From assembly GCF_963924675.1 (NCBI RefSeq), contig NC_089234.1, positions 61,353,153 through 61,417,152 on the forward strand: DNA of 64,000 nt, in the 5' to 3' direction. Under the pieces are notes generated by a model, which was given only the letters and a program-made list of their open reading frames with translations, did no database searches and was not told the DNA's origin. This document shows, one piece after another, positions 35,588-48,870 of this stretch. Within the stretch, counting starts at the first letter, position 1. Every line of letters begins with the position of its first letter. This stretch comes from Phocoena phocoena. Taxonomy: Eukaryota > Chordata > Mammalia > Artiodactyla > Phocoenidae. The position numbers were made by a program, and so were the translations under genes.

Positions 35588-38500
35588 TAGGATCCACATA
35601 TATGCATTAATATACGATATTTGTTTTTCTCTTCTGACTTACTTCACTCTGTATGACAGTCTCTACATCCATTCACGTCTCAACAAATGACCCAAATTTG
35701 TTCCTTTTTATGGCTGAGTAATATTCCATTGTATATATATGTACCACATCTTCTTTATCCATTCATCTGTCGATGGGCATTTAGGTTGCTTCCATGACCT
35801 GGCTGTTGTAAATAGTATGGCAATGAACATTGGGGTGCATGTGTCTGTGAATTATGGTTTTCTCTAGATATATGCCCAGTAGTGGGATTCCTGGATCATA
35901 TGATAATTTTATTTTTGGTTTTTTAAGGAACCTCCATGCTGTTCTCCATAGTGGCTGTATCAATTTACATTCCTACGAACAGTGCAAGAGGGCTCCCTTT
36001 CCTCCACACCCTCTCCAGCATTTGTTGTTTGTAGATTTTCTGATGATGCCCATTCTAACTGGTGTGAGGTGGTACCTCATTGTACTTTTGATTTGCATTT
36101 CTCTAATAATTAGTGATGTTGAGCAGCTCTTCATGTGCTTCTTGGCCATTTGTATGTCTTCTTTGGAGAAATGTCTATTTAGGTCTTCTGCCCATTTTTC
36201 GATTGGGTTGTTTGTTTTATTAATAGTGAGCTGCATGAGCTGTTTATATATATTGGAGATTAATCCTTTGTCGGTTGATTTGTTTGCAAATATTTTCTCC
36301 CATTCTGAGGGTTGTCTTTTCGTCTTGTTTATGGTTTCCTTTGCTGTGCAAAAGCTTTGAAGTTTCATTAGGTCCCATTTGTTTATTTTTGTTTTTATTT
36401 CCATTACGAGGTGGATCAAAAAGGATCTTGCTGTGATTTATGTCAAAGACTGTTCTTCCTATGTTTTCCTCTTAGAGTTTTATAGTGTCCGCTCTTACAT
36501 TTAGGTCTCTAATCCATTTTGAGTTTAATTTTGTGTATGGTGTTAGGTAGTGTTCTAATTTCATTCTTTTACATGTAGCTGTCCAGTTTTCCCAGCACCA
36601 CTTATTGAAGAGACTGTCTTTTCTCCATTGTATATCCTTGCCTCCTTTGTCATAGATTACTTGACTATAGGTGCGTGGGTTTATCTCTGGGCTTTCTATC
36701 TTGTTCCACTGATCTATGTTTCTGTTTTTGTGCCAGTACCATATTGTCTTGATTACTGTAGCTTTGTAGTATAGTCTGAAATCAGGGAGTCTGATTCCTC
36801 CAGCTTCGTTTTTTTCCCCGCAAGACTGCTTTGGCTATTCGGGGTCTTTTGTGTCTCCATATAAATTTTAAGATTTTTTGTTCTAGTTCTGTAAAAAATG
36901 CCATTGGTAATTTGATAGGGATTGCATTGAATCTGTAGATTGCTTTGGGTAGTATAGTCATTTTCACAATATTGATTCTTCCAATCCAAGAACATGGTAT
37001 ATCTCTCAATCTTTTGGTATCATCTTTAATTTCTTTCATCAGTGTCTTATAGTTTTCCACATACAGGTCTTTTGTCTCCCTAGGTGAGTTTATTCCTAGG
37101 TATTTTATTCCTTTTGTTGAAATGGTAAATGGAAGTGTTTCCTTAATTTCTCTTTCAGATTTTTCATCAGTAGTATATAGGAATGCACAAGATTTCTGTG
37201 TGTTAATTTTGTATCCTGCAACTTTACCAAATTCATTGATTAGCTCTAGTAGTTTTCTGGTGGCATCTTCAGGATTCTCTATGTATAGTATCATGTCATC
37301 TGCAAAGAGTGACAGTTTTACTTCTTCTTTTCCAATTTGTATTCCTTTTCTTTTTCTTCTCTGATTGCCGTGGCTAGGACTTCCAAAACTATGTTGAAAA
37401 ATAGTGGTGAGAGTGGACATCCTTGTCTTGTTCCTGATCTTAGAGGAAATGCTTTCAGTTTTTCACCATTGAGAATGATGTTTGCTGTGGGTTTGTCGTA
37501 TATGGACTTTATTATGTTGAGGTAGGTTCCTTCTATGCCCACTTTCTGGAGTTTTTTATCATAAATCGGTGTTGAATTTTGCCCAAAGCTTTTTCTGCAT
37601 CTATTGAGATGATCATATTGTTTCTATTCTTCAATTTGTTAATATGGTGTATCACACTGTTTGATTTGTGTATATTGAAGAATCCTTGCATCCCTGGGAT
37701 AAATCCCACTTGATCATGGTGTATGATCCTTTTAATGTGTTGTTGGATTCTGTTTGCTAGTATTTTGTTGAGGATTTTTGCATCTATATTCATCAGTGAT
37801 ATTGGTCTGTAATTTTCATTTTTTGTAGTATCTTTGTCTGGTTTTGGTATCAGGGTAATGGTGGCCTCACAGCATGAGTTTGAGAGTGTTAGTGTTCCTT
37901 CCTCTGCAATTTTTGGAAGAGTTTGAGAAGGACGGGTGTTAGCTCTTCTCTAAATGTTTGACAGAATTCACCTGTGAAGCCATCTGGTCCTGGACTTTTG
38001 TTTGTTGAAAGATTTTTAATCAGTTTCAATTTCATTACTTGTGATTGGCCTGTTCCTATTTTCTATTTCTTGTTCAGTCTCAGAAGGTTATACCTCTGTA
38101 AGAATTTGTCCATTTCTTCCAGATTGTCCATTTTATTGGCATAGAGTTGCTTGTAGTAGTCTCTTAAGATGCTTTGTATTTCTGCGGTGTCTGTTGTAAC
38201 TTCTCCTTTTTCATTGCTAACTTTATTGATTTAAGTACTCTCCCTCTTTTTCTTGATGAGTCTGGCTAATGGTTTATAAATTTTGTTTATCTTCTCAAAG
38301 AACCAGCTTTTAGTTTTATTGATCTTTGCTATTGTTTTCTTTGTTTCTATTTCATTCATTTCTGCTCTGATATTTATGATTTCTTTCCTTCTGCTAACTT
38401 TGGGTTTTGTTTGTTCTTCTTTATCTAGTCCCTTTAGGTGCAAGGTTAGATTGTTTATTTGAGATTTTTCTTGTTTCTTGAGGTAGGCTTGTATAGCTAT

Positions 38501-39613
38501 AAACTTCCCTCTTAGAACTGCTTTTGCTGCATCCCATAGGTTTTTGGATCATCGTGTTTTCATTGTCATTTGTCTCTAGGTATTCTTTGATTTCCTCTTT
38601 GATTTCTTCTTCAGTGATCTCTTGATTATTTAGTAACATATTGTTTAGCCTCCATGTGTTTGTGTTTTTTATGTTTTTCTCCCTGTACTTCATTTCTAAT
38701 CTCATAGCATTGTGGTCAGAAAAGATGCTTGATATGATTTCAATTTTCTTAAATTTACTGAGTGAGGCTTGATTTGTGACCCAAGATGTGATCTATCCTG
38801 GAGAATGTTCCGTGTGCACTTGAGAAGAAAGTGTAATCTGCTGTTTTTGGATGGAATGTCCTATAAATATCAATTAAATCTATCTGGTCTATTGTGTCAT
38901 TTAAAGCTTCTGTTTCCTTACTTATTTTCATTTTGGATGATCTGTCCATTGGTGTAAGTGAGGTGTTAAAGTCCCCCACTATTATTATGTTACTGTTGAT
39001 TTCCTCTTTTAGAGCTGTTAACAGTTACCTTATGCATTGAGGTGCTCCTATGTTGGGTGCATATATATTTATAATTGCTATATCATCTTCTTGGATTGAT
39101 CCCTTGATCATTATGTAGTGTCCTTCCTTGTCTCTTGTAACATTCTTTTTTTTTTTTTGCGGTACATGGGCCTCTCACTGTTGTGGCCTCTCCCATTGCG
39201 GAGCACAGGCTCCAGACACACAGGCTCAGCGGCCATGGCTCACTGGCCCAGCTGCTCCACGGCACGTGGGATCCTCCCGGATCGGGGCATGAACCCGTGT
39301 CCCCTGCATCAGCAGGCGGACTCTCAACCACTGTGCCACCAGGGAAGCCCCCATTCTTTATTTTAAAGTCTATTTTATCTGATATGAATATTGCTACTCC
39401 AGCTTTCTTTTGATTTCCATTTGCATGGAATATCTTTTTCCATCCCCTCACTTTCAGTCTGTATGTGTCCCTAGGTCTGAACTGGGTCTCTTGTAGACAG
39501 CATATATATGGGTCTTGTTTTTGTATCCATTCAGCAAGCATGTGTCTTTTGGTTGGAGCATTTAATCCATTCACGTTTGAGGTAATTATCGATATGTATG
39601 TTCCTATGACCAT
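35588..39613 (-). pseudogene. L1 ORF2 pseudogene (endonuclease, reverse transcriptase, Cys-rich end)
   Basis: The start region at 39613 gives the endonuclease N-terminus ('SNVNGLNAPTKRHMLAEWIQ', 'QETQF'). After the SINE the endonuclease C-terminal part is readable at 38979-38755, including 'GDFNTSLTPMDR' and 'SRIDHILGHKSSL'. Reverse-transcriptase blocks follow at 37793-37533, 37542-37318 ('[19 protein letters not shown]') and 37420-36782, with the catalytic FADD motif at about 37295-37306. The C-terminal Cys-rich part is at 36419-35781. Frameshifts separate at least eight pieces and the SINE breaks one, so no functional protein is possible. Confidence 0.92.
39149..39351 (-). mobile_element. 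CHR-2-like SINE inside the L1 endonuclease
   Basis: Poly(T) then 'gcggtacatgggcctctcac' leads to 'ccaccagggaagccc'. The repeats 'cattcttt' flank it at 39141-39148 and 39352-39359. It is younger than the host L1. The 176-codon minus-strand frame at 39083-39613 fuses L1 endonuclease with reversed SINE sequence by chance. Confidence 0.93.
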
Positions 39614-39671
39614 TTTCTTAATTGTTTTGGGTTTGTTTTTGTAGGTCCTTTTCTTCTCTTGTGTTTCCCAC

Positions 39672-39947
39672 TTAGAGAAGTTCCTTTAGCATTTGTTGTA
39701 GAGCTGGTTTGGTGGTGCTGAATTCTCTTAGCTTTTGCTTGTCTGTAAAGCTTTTGATTTCTCCATCGAATCTGAATGAGATTCTTGCCAGGTAGGGTAA
39801 TCTTGGTTGTAGGTTCTTCCTTTTCATCACTTTAAGTATATCATGCCACTCCCGTCTGGCTTGTAGAGTTTCTGCTGAGAAATCAGCTGTTAACCTTATG
39901 GGAGTTCCCTTGTATGTTATTTGTCGTTTTTCCCTTGCTGCTTTCAA
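39672..39947 (-). pseudogene. L1 ORF1 C-terminal remnant (91 codons)
   Basis: The frame reads as the C-terminal nucleic-acid-binding region of L1 ORF1: 'ITYKGTPIRLTADFSAETLQ', 'ARREWHDILKVMKRKNLQPR' and 'PYLARISFRFDGEIKSF', then a natural stop. The trimerisation coiled coil and RRM are absent or broken by the 5' truncation near 40030. It sits upstream of ORF2 in the usual L1 order. Confidence 0.9.
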
Positions 39948-40030
39948 TAATTTTTCTGTCTTTAATTTTTGCCAGTTTGATTACTATGTGTCTTGGTGTG
40001 TTTCTCCTTGTTTCCCTAATTCTTAAGAGT

Positions 40031-42775
40031 CTCTTGTCCTACAGAATCATCCACATCTGGGAATCTAACTGCATCTCTGGTTTACCTTAAGTTTCCCTCT
40101 TTCCTGTTTCCTGTCAAGTCTGTGGTTGGCTCTAAAAGATGTTTCAAGTTTACTTCCTCGCAAGACTACCTCTTATGTAGTTGTGTAGTAGCATCAAGAG
40201 GAATATATCCTCTACCGTTTTCTTGTTGAGATTAACAGCCATGTGACTATCACCTCGTTCCACTTACTAGCATGCTGCCAAGTTGCAATCCCTATCATTT
40301 ACCTCTAAAGGCCCATCCTTTTAGAAAAGGCATCAGAAACACATGATTCTTTCCCTCTATCTCTTCCCATAACTTAACCATGAATGATTTTATTAAATTG
40401 TTAGCTAATGACAGAAACAGAATGGAACATCTTCATGGAGGTCAGATTAAGAATATTGCATCGTCTATTGGAGATGATTGTTCTGTAGCAACTAGAATGC
40501 ATAGCACTACAGGTGCTTAAAAGTGAGTTCAAAAAACAGGTTCTATACAAATCTGTAAAGCAGTGTTAGTATGTATAGGTCAAAGCTGTCTGGGAGCATA
40601 ACTGTTGGCGTTTGATAAAATAGGCAGGAGGTTGAAACCTGACCAAAAGAATGCTGTCAGGAAACAGAACAGAACCTTAACACTGGCTTTCTAGAAGTTC
40701 TTATGATCCATGCCGAGAAAACAGAGCCAGTTCTAAGGCACCAGAGACATTTTGGTACTGACTCCTAAAGGCACTTAACTTCACACTTGTACTGATCAGA
40801 TCAAACAAGCAGTCTCTCTTAAAAAGATCCTATGGATGCATATCCGTAAAACACAAGTCTCTTAATAGCGTAGATTCCATGATTGTTAAAACTTCTTCAA
40901 ACAAGATTTAGTGTGGTATATTAAAGATCCTTGGCTTTGGGAAGATGTCAGACTTCTTAAACACACACCTTCAGAGTATACACTTGTGGTAGAGATTGCT
41001 AGTGCTTCCAGCATGCGTGTTCCCTCCTGGCTACCAAGCTTGACCAGCTCTTAGCCTCCCTTACATCTAGCTATGGTCGTGGGGCAAGTTCTAGCCAGTA
41101 GAACCTGACAAGAAATGCACGTCACTTCTAAGTCTGGCCCATAATTTTCCCACGATCTTTTTCTTCCCCATATCCACCGGTTTAATGGAGAAGACTCCAG
41201 CAAGGGTCAAGCCACAATATGCAAGAAGCCCCAGTCCCTGAACAGGAACAAGAGAGGTCAACCAGGAGCACCCACATTAAGTAGTGATGTGATGTGAGAA
41301 ACTTCTCAGCCACTGAAGCTGAGCTCTGTGAAAACGCCAGGTGTTACTAATACAACCTGCCATGCCGTTGAACATGAAATGCTGCTTACTTTGTTTACCT
41401 AACTTTCTAAGCTGACCATCTCAGTCTTAAACATTAGTGGTTAAAAGCAAATTGGATATCTTAAAGGGGGAATTCTAGTCACTAGGTAGTTTCAGGCTGA
41501 GACACAATCCATGTAGAAGTGTCCAACTGGGTCAAGTACACTTGTGGGAGAAGGCTAGGTAGGGAAGTGATGTAACAATTGTTAGCTGCCTTGCTCCATC
41601 TAAAGCAGGAAAGCAAGCTGAACTGTGATGGTCCAACTCGTACCCATCAGCCATTTCAAAGCTGTAGTACCCCTGTGTGCAAAGTGGTCATGGAACTGTG
41701 GGTAAGAGAGCCCCATGGCTTCCCAAAGTTAGCTCTCTAATAAGTAGAAGTCACACATTATAACTTAAACTGCTTGTGAAGACTGAGTAAACAATCTCAC
41801 AAAGCTAGCCCCTGTGTGACTACAGAGAATATCAGTACTCTGGACTTCTAGATTCTGACTCCCTCTTAGGGGTCACAGAGCCTGACTCTCATGGAAACTC
41901 TTTGCTTTTTGTAAGAGTATGCCTTGAACTATAGTTTCATTTTACTTTGGACATGGCTTCTATGAGCATCCTTGGAATGCTGGAATATGGAAAACACACA
42001 TGAAGAAATGTGCACAAATCAAGTATACAGCTGGATGCACTTCCAAAGTAAACACTCATATAACTAGCATTTAGAGCAAAAATTACTGCTAGCATCCCCA
42101 GAAGCTCCCTAAGATCCTCTCTTAAGGGACAGGTAAAAAATATCCCTGGTAAATAACCAAGGTAAACTATCCAAGGTAAAGTCTTGCCCATTTCTTTTCA
42201 TGGTATCATGCCCAGGTGTTTTAGCGGAATACTCACTTCACAGAACTAATGCTGATGGAGCTCGTGTGCCAGGTGTTAACTAGCATCTGAATGCAATTTA
42301 CATGCTAGAGTGAATAGTAAGCAATTCAAATGTCTAACAGCTTATTCTCTACTCCTTTAAGGTAGAAAGTATAAATACTTCACACATGAAAACTGAGGCG
42401 GCGTCTCAGATGTTTTAAAGACTAAACTAACATCCCAGGGATCATAAACACATGTGTATCTACCACTTTTACAGTTAGAGAAACTGAAGTACAAAGGTTA
42501 CTTACCAAGAGTTGCTCCTCTCTCTCCCATCAAGGGCCAAATCCTGCAATTTCCACGGAACTGCACTATTCTTACATTCTGTGGAGGGAAGCTCTTAGTC
42601 ATGAAATGACTGAGAACCTGCAATGAAAAAGACAAGTCAAACAGGTGTGTCTTCCTGGTTACTCAGGACTAAGTATAAAACTAAGGAATCCTGCTAGCTG
42701 GCATAGTCTCTCCAAACTGAGAGTAACCAAAATGATGCCCTAACCATAAGTACTTTTTAAGAAAAAGATAGTATC
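40031..42775. other. CTAG-rich DNA, possible old LTR-like relic, no gene
   Basis: A block at about 41030-41370 ('tctggcccataattttccca', 'gagaaacttctcagccactg') resembles an old mammalian LTR-like repeat, but the match is too worn to name. A short 13-base tandem ('ccaaggtaaact') occurs at about 42150-42180. The rest holds nothing I can assign. Confidence 0.45.
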
Positions 42776-43350
42776 TTTTTTTTTTACATCTTTATTGCAG
42801 TATAATTGCTTTACAATGGTGTGTTAGTTTCTGCTTTATAACAAAGTGAATCAGTTAGACGTATACATATGTTCCCATATCTCTTCCCTCTTGCGTCTCC
42901 CTCCCTCCCACCCTCCCTATCCCACCCCTCTAGGTGGTCACAAAGCACCGAGCTGATCTCCCTGTGCTATGCAGCTGCTTCCCACTAGCTATTTTACGTT
43001 TGGTAGTGTATATATGTCCATGACACTCTCTCGCTTTATCACAGCTTACCCTTCCCCCTCCCCATATCTTCAAGTCCATTCTCTAGAAGGTCTGTCTTTA
43101 TTCCTGTCTTACACCTAGGTTCTTCATGACATTTTTTTTCTTAAATTCCATATATATATGTGTTAGCATATGGTATTTGTCTTTCTCTTTCTGACTTACT
43201 TCACTCTGTATGACAGACTCTAGGTCCATCCACCTCATTACAAATAGCTCAATTTTGTTTCTTTTTATGGCTAATATTCCATTGTATACATGTGCCACAT
43301 CTTCTTTATCCATTCATCCGATGATGGACACTTAGGTTGTTTCCATCTCC
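42776..43350 (-). mobile_element. 5'-truncated L1 3' end
   Basis: Poly(T) at 42776-42785 is followed by antisense L1 3' UTR ('ttgctttacaatggtgtgtt', 'ggtggtcacaaagcaccgag') and ORF2 C-terminal sequence ('IQSEVSQKEKDKYHM' within the minus frame 43313-43098). It is a well preserved ~575 bp insertion. Clear target-site duplications were not found. Confidence 0.9.
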
Positions 43351-43497
43351 GGGAATACCTATAGTTTTTACTTGGTATGACTTAAAGTACCGAAAACAAA
43401 ACTGCTGTGTTCTACTTAGTTTTGGAATGGTCTTTTATCTTGACTCTTGAGCCAATTTTGTATAACTTTCTAGTTTGGGAAACTAGAAAAACGCTTG

Positions 43498-43553
43498 TTT
43501 GGATATTAACAGTGACTAATGCTGATTTGGATATTAATAATGACTATCAAGTG
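43498..43553. repeat. Tandem doublet, period 28
   Basis: The unit starting 'tttggatattaacagtgact' at 43498 is repeated at 43526 as 'tttggatattaataatgact'. The two copies differ at a few bases. Confidence 0.9.
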
Positions 43554-45080
43554 CAGACATACTTGTCCCCCTCCTAACATTTTTCTTAACCCAGCAGTTC
43601 AGTGATTTAAACCGTGTGCCAGTTTAGAAGGAACAGCTCCTGAGACTGCCTTCTGAATAGGAAATCTAAGCAAAGAAGGAAGCGCCTACTCTTTGATTCA
43701 ATGATGCTCAGCTGGAGATCTTCCTGTCTGAGCTGCTGAATTTGCCCCTACTTCAGAGGCACAGTTAAGATACAGGCTGTGCAACCAGCCTGAACAGGAA
43801 TGAATGGCTAACGGCAGTTTGAAAAAACAGTCCATTTAGCGTCTCCTCTATACCAGCTCACAAAGCGGTTGTCACCATAGGGGAACTCCAAGTGGAGGGC
43901 CCAGAGAAAGTGCCATCTGCCACCCTCCTGTGGCCAGCAGGGTGGAAGGCAGCGGTTCTGGGTGTGAGCCCGGAGGCCCTGGAGCTCCTTGGGATCCTTC
44001 ACTTTTCTTGAGCCAAGAAAGTGCCCTGGTTGTCCTCTTGTGGTGGCTTGTGTCAGCTGGAAGCTTCTCAAGTTTGTATATCCCGAACATCTTGCCTTCC
44101 ATGTAAGGGTGTTTGCAGGCAGGCCATGGATGTTTTTCTTCCCATGATTTCTAGGGTCTGTCCAGCAAGAAAGTGCAGGTGACTACTGAGCGTCTTCAGG
44201 GTACAGGGTTGACAGATCAAATGCAGGATCTGGGGCATGATCAGACTAAAACACTAGCTGCTGTCTGTCTGAAACTCAAACTTCAAACTTCTTTCCCTCG
44301 TAAGTCTGGTAACTCTAGCAGGGGAACATCCCCCATGTCACCACTAGCCACCTGACACTTAGGCTTCTGTGTGGCCCTTGGAAGTTAGAAGGCAGCTGCC
44401 TCAGCCTCCTACACTCCCTACAACTCCTCCCCATGTGGGTCAGGTGACACTTAAGGCTGCAGTAGGTACTACAACTGCACTAGCCCTTTAGTGGGAGTAA
44501 CACCCTCAGCTTTCTGCTTCTACTTTGCAGAAATGTACTTTGCTGTAACCATCTTGATCTTGGTAGGAACACTTTGACTAGGGAAATCACATTGGTAGAG
44601 TGGCTTAGACTTCTAACTTTATGCCATGGATGTTCAGTTCACTCTAAGCTGCTAGCACAATCCCGTGGAATTCCGGATACACAAAATTGGCTGGGGTCGA
44701 AGGATGTACAGGAGTTCCCTCCCTTTTCTCCAGTTTTGCTTTCTGTGGTTTCTGTTAACTGTTTTCAACTATGGTCTGAAACTTAAATGGGAAATTCTGG
44801 AACAAAGCAACGTATAAGTTAAGCTGCATGTTTTGTGTAGCATGATCACGTCCCAAGCGTGACTCGTCTTTGTCCAGCATTTCCCACCAGTCACTCAGTA
44901 ACCTCTTTGTTATCAGGTGAACTATTGGGCTATCACAGTACCTGTGTTCAAGTAACACTTATTTTAATAACGGCCCCAAAGAGCATGAGTAGCGATGCTG
45001 ACATTCAGATATGCCAAAGAAGCCATAAAATGTTTAAGTGAAAAGGTGAATGTTCTTTACTTAAATCCTACGCTGAGGTT

Positions 45081-45118
45081 AATAAGATCTATAATAAGAT
45101 CTATTAATAAGATTTGAT
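45081..45118. repeat. Tandem triplet, period 12-13
   Basis: Three units of 'aataagatctat(t)' follow each other, the last degraded to 'aataagatttgat'. The region is AT-rich and holds two AGATCT sites. Confidence 0.9.
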
Positions 45119-45749
45119 TATCTCATGAGTGTGCCCCTCCTAATGTCTCACTGTGGTTTCTTTATGTCTTTGGATGTAGAAGACCTTTTTTGGTAGGTTC
45201 CAGTCTTCTATCGATGTTTGTTTAGCAGTTGTGATTTTTTGGTGTGCTTCTGAGAGGAGGTGAGCTAAAGGTCCTTCTACTCCACCATCCTGTCCCTTCG
45301 AGAATATCCAGTGTACTCGGAATTGAAGGGGGTACAGGGGCCCATCAGATAAAGAATGCCCTGCCTCAGCCAGGCAAGATACAAACCACATTTGGATGTG
45401 GCCCAATGTGTGCCGGTGATGTCTTGGAGCATGAACATCTAAGGACTCCTGCAGGTCCAGGATACCTGTTCTGGGGCCCACTTATACCTCTTAGGTGACC
45501 TTCAGCTCTACCATTTTTCAGAGGAGCAGGAAGGAAGAAGTTCCTGATTTGGAGGCTGTATAGGAAGTATGATTGGGTAGAAAATGATGCTTCCATATGA
45601 TGTCAGAGGTACTTGCATTTGAGGCTAGCCTTTCCTGGGCCTGGGTGGAGTTGAAGGCCCTGTATCCTCTAGCATGGAATCCCACATTAATTCCATGCTG
45701 CTCTGTGTCCCAAAGTGTGTAGAGAAGGAAACTCCTCTTTCATAAGAGA

Positions 45750-45793
45750 ACATAGTAGGTCTTCTCATAGTACATAGTAGGTCTTTCCATAGT
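45750..45793. repeat. Tandem doublet, period 22
   Basis: The unit 'acatagtaggtcttctcata' plus 'gt' is repeated directly as 'acatagtaggtctttccata' plus 'gt', with two differences clustered at 'ctc/tcc'. Confidence 0.92.
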
Positions 45794-48384
45794 ACAGAGT
45801 TTTCTTGTGGCACTTTACTAAAGATTGAATACTTTTCACAAGTTTGTATATAATCCTAAGAACCAAAATCTTTCCTACCTATTAAATGTCACCCTTCACA
45901 TGAAAGCATAAGAGATGCTTGGTTCTGTTTAATTTCAGAAACTTTAGACAAGGTTACAGAAGAAACTAACACAACTGTTGCTGTACATACTTTCAGACTC
46001 AGTCCTAAGCCTACTCAAGTACATGACTCCCCTTAAATGGGATCTCAAGCATCCAGTTGCTACTTCTCTCAGTTATAATGATTTTAGCCGTGTTGGTGGA
46101 ATTGGTAGTATTACCCATGGTATATCTCACTACTTATGACTGGATGGATGGCCTGGGTACTAGCTGGCTGTGAGCCTCCCTTGGGCTGAACAATCCTGGA
46201 AATTTTCTCTTAGAGTCTGTCTGAGGATGGCTATTCAGGGGTCCCAGTGCTATAAGTCTCTGAGCATGTAGCTTGAACCTGTGGTCTATGTTAGGGGCCC
46301 TTCATCCTGGGTGTACCTATCGCCCTTAGGATGTAGGCTTATGTCAAGCTGGGCTCTTACCGTTGCTTGTAGCTGGATTTTATGCCATGCAGTACTTGTT
46401 CTCAAAGCATTCTAGGATCTCTCACTTAACAAGAAGTACCATTCTACCCAATGGCTGCAGAAGATGGATTCTGGTACTCTTACCACATTCTGGTTCCTTG
46501 TCCTGATTCTGCTTTAAGTCTAACCTCAGAGTCCTTTCCTACTCTAACACCTCTTATCCACCCCTCCCTACCTGGGATGGCTTTTCCTATCAACTAGAGG
46601 ACAACATTATGGTGTAGCAACCACACATAGTCAAAAAGCAGCTTGTAGCATCCTTGCTGTGCCCAGAGTCTAGTCTTCCAATGAGGGCTTGTTTCTGATC
46701 TGACCTTTCGACACCTGATAGGGTCAGCTGTATCTAACCATACATAAAAAATGGCCAAGAACACACGGGTTTGGCCAGCACTGGCCATGAGACCTAATGC
46801 TTGACTTTCTTTCCATATCTAGGCATATGGGAAGGATCTTGGTTTAGAAAGAGGTATGGGCTACTTCAGACACTGAAATATCAGTGTGAAGGTTCTTGAT
46901 AGCCTGTGGTCCCGTATTAGAGCCTGGTGGGGCCCCTGTAAATAAGACAATCTCTCCTAGATGTACTGTTTCTCTTTATGGTTTCTCTTCTGATGGCTGT
47001 CTGTGGCTAAACGGGCAGCCTTACACGATTCTGAGGGCCTCCTTCACCCTAGAAGATTGAAAAATTACTAGAACCCAGCAGCTGGAGAGTCTCCCTGAAG
47101 CTGGCTGCCGTCTTGCAGGTGCCAGGCAGAGAAGCTAAGGTCTGAGGTCATTGCTGTGGCTTTGTGTTCTCTGGCACCAGTAGTCCTTGGTGTGAAGGTA
47201 TGAGCCATGTTAGGACCTTCTAGCCCATCCCTAGATCTAAGGCTGTGTATATGGAACTTGGTTACATCTAAGATCTGCCATGACTGCTTTTTTTTTTTTT
47301 TTTTTTACTAGGGACACTACCTCTGAGTCCCTGGCAGCTATAAGTGGGACATCCTGGGTGTCTCTGCTTCTGCCCCAGCTCCTGCCCTGCCCTATACTGT
47401 CTGAGGTTAGAGAGAGGCGCTTTACCTGGTCTAAGTCCTATTCTTCCTCCCTGGGAAGTCCATCTCTGATCTTGAGAGAACCAGAACAGTGGCACTTGTA
47501 GCCAATGGCATCAGGAGAATTAGAACCTCAATCTGCCCCTTACTTGGCTAACAGGACCTGTCTACTCCTCCAAGGAAACCTCTCTCAGGTTCTGATAAGA
47601 TGGTTTCTTGATCTTCCAAATATGGAGTTCTTCTTGGGACCTAGACCCCATTTAAACATGCCGTGATATTTATAGAATGGGCTCTTGGCATCTGTGGTCT
47701 CTCAGAAAAAAGTCAGGTTCAAGGCCTGGCTTCTCCACTACCACTACTCCATACCCAGGAGCCTGGCCAGTGCCCTGGCTGAGGGATAGGTATAAGCAGA
47801 GCTTCTACTTGCTGTCCCGGACTTTTTCCTGGCTAACCGTGACAGGGACTCTCCCTTGCTTCTTGGGTCATTTCCCACCAATTTGAGCTTGAATTTGGAA
47901 GATAACATGACTGCTAAGCTATGGTGACAGGTTTCTGCCAGGACACCTAGAGGAATTTGGTTCTAGCTACCCTTTGAAACGTTCCTTAACTACTTTGCTG
48001 TAGGTCTTGCCTCAAAACTGAGGCAGGGCTGCAGGACACACTAGGAGTTGGAGGCAGAACTGGGATTCTGGGGGAGCGAGTCCCTTAAACTGGGAAAGGG
48101 ACATTCAAGGATCTTGCTTTAATGTCCTTCTCAGGGGCCAGATATAGAAGGCTGGCAAGAGAGGAGCTGAAACTAGCCCTTGGTTGGGAGCCAGTTATGT
48201 AGGGAGATGGGGGTAAGACTGAGGTCTTTTGCCAAGCCTGCTTCATAGCCAAGAACCAAGAACAGAACTTTTGTGCTGTTCCAAGACAAGACCCTCTGCC
48301 CTACTTGGGAGCCCTATAGCAACCAGATAATGAAAAAGGAGCTTAATTCTAGATACTTTCCCTAAACTTGGACTGGATCCATTA

Positions 48385-48413
48385 GTCAGCTTGATCATAG
48401 ACAGCTCTTAGGT
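48385..48413 (+). repeat. 29 bp segment, copy A of a distant direct repeat
   Basis: The segment 'gtcagcttgatcatagacag' plus 'ctcttaggt' recurs at 49729-49757 with two mismatches. Copy A sits just outside the left edge of a worn L1. Confidence 0.85.
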
Positions 48414-48870
48414 GAGGTGGTGTGTGGAAAGATGTCTGTCTGGTTTAGGTGTTAGGATAATACTGGCCTCAGCCTTAGTATTTCCTCTGCTTCTATCGTA
48501 AAGATTATAGAGAACTGACCTCACTTCCTTAAATGTTTAGTATCTGTAGTGATGCCTCCTCTTTCACTTTCAGATACTAACTTGTCTTCTCTTAGCCTGG
48601 CTAGGAGTTTACTTTCTTGATCTTAAAAAACGAGCTTTTGGTTTCACTAGATATTTTTTCCCGCTTCGTTGATTTCCTGTTACCAATTTCAGATTTTTGC
48701 TAATTCTTCACTAACTTTGGACTTAACTTGCTCTTTCATTTAAGTTCTTACCTTAGGAAACTAGATTTTTAGATCTTTATGCATTCGATGCTGCAATTTT
48801 CCCTCTAAGTACTGCTTTTCACTACAACACATTTTAATAAATTGTCTTTTCATCTAGTTAAATAGTTCTT

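Larger units (their letters stand above)
35382..40030 (-). mobile_element. Long L1, 5'-truncated within ORF1, SINE-interrupted
   Basis: Reading the minus strand from right to left, the element holds the ORF1 C-terminal part (39947-39672), the ORF1-ORF2 spacer, all of ORF2 (about 39613-35588) and the 3' UTR with its C-rich tract near 35490. It is truncated inside ORF1 at about 40030. A CHR SINE at 39149-39351 splits the endonuclease. It is the best preserved L1 of the window, with composition unlike its CTAG-rich flanks, and therefore a later insertion. No clear target-site duplication was found by eye. Confidence 0.92.
43351..48384. other. CTAG-rich, CpG-poor DNA with microduplications
   Basis: No gene is supported. 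Part of 45130-45300 ('ttttggtgtgcttctgagag', 'ccttctactccaccatcctg') may be old L1, uncertainly. MIR-like sequence is visible near 47690-47760 and 48000-48065. Three tight tandem doublets or triplets are listed separately. Hand count gives 22 CTAG in 45961-48960. Confidence 0.5.

Noticed and set aside
39083..39613. 176-codon frame joining an endonuclease to an extra domain
   Set aside because: The middle part is a reversed CHR SINE with a target-site duplication inserted in L1, so the apparent fusion is accidental.
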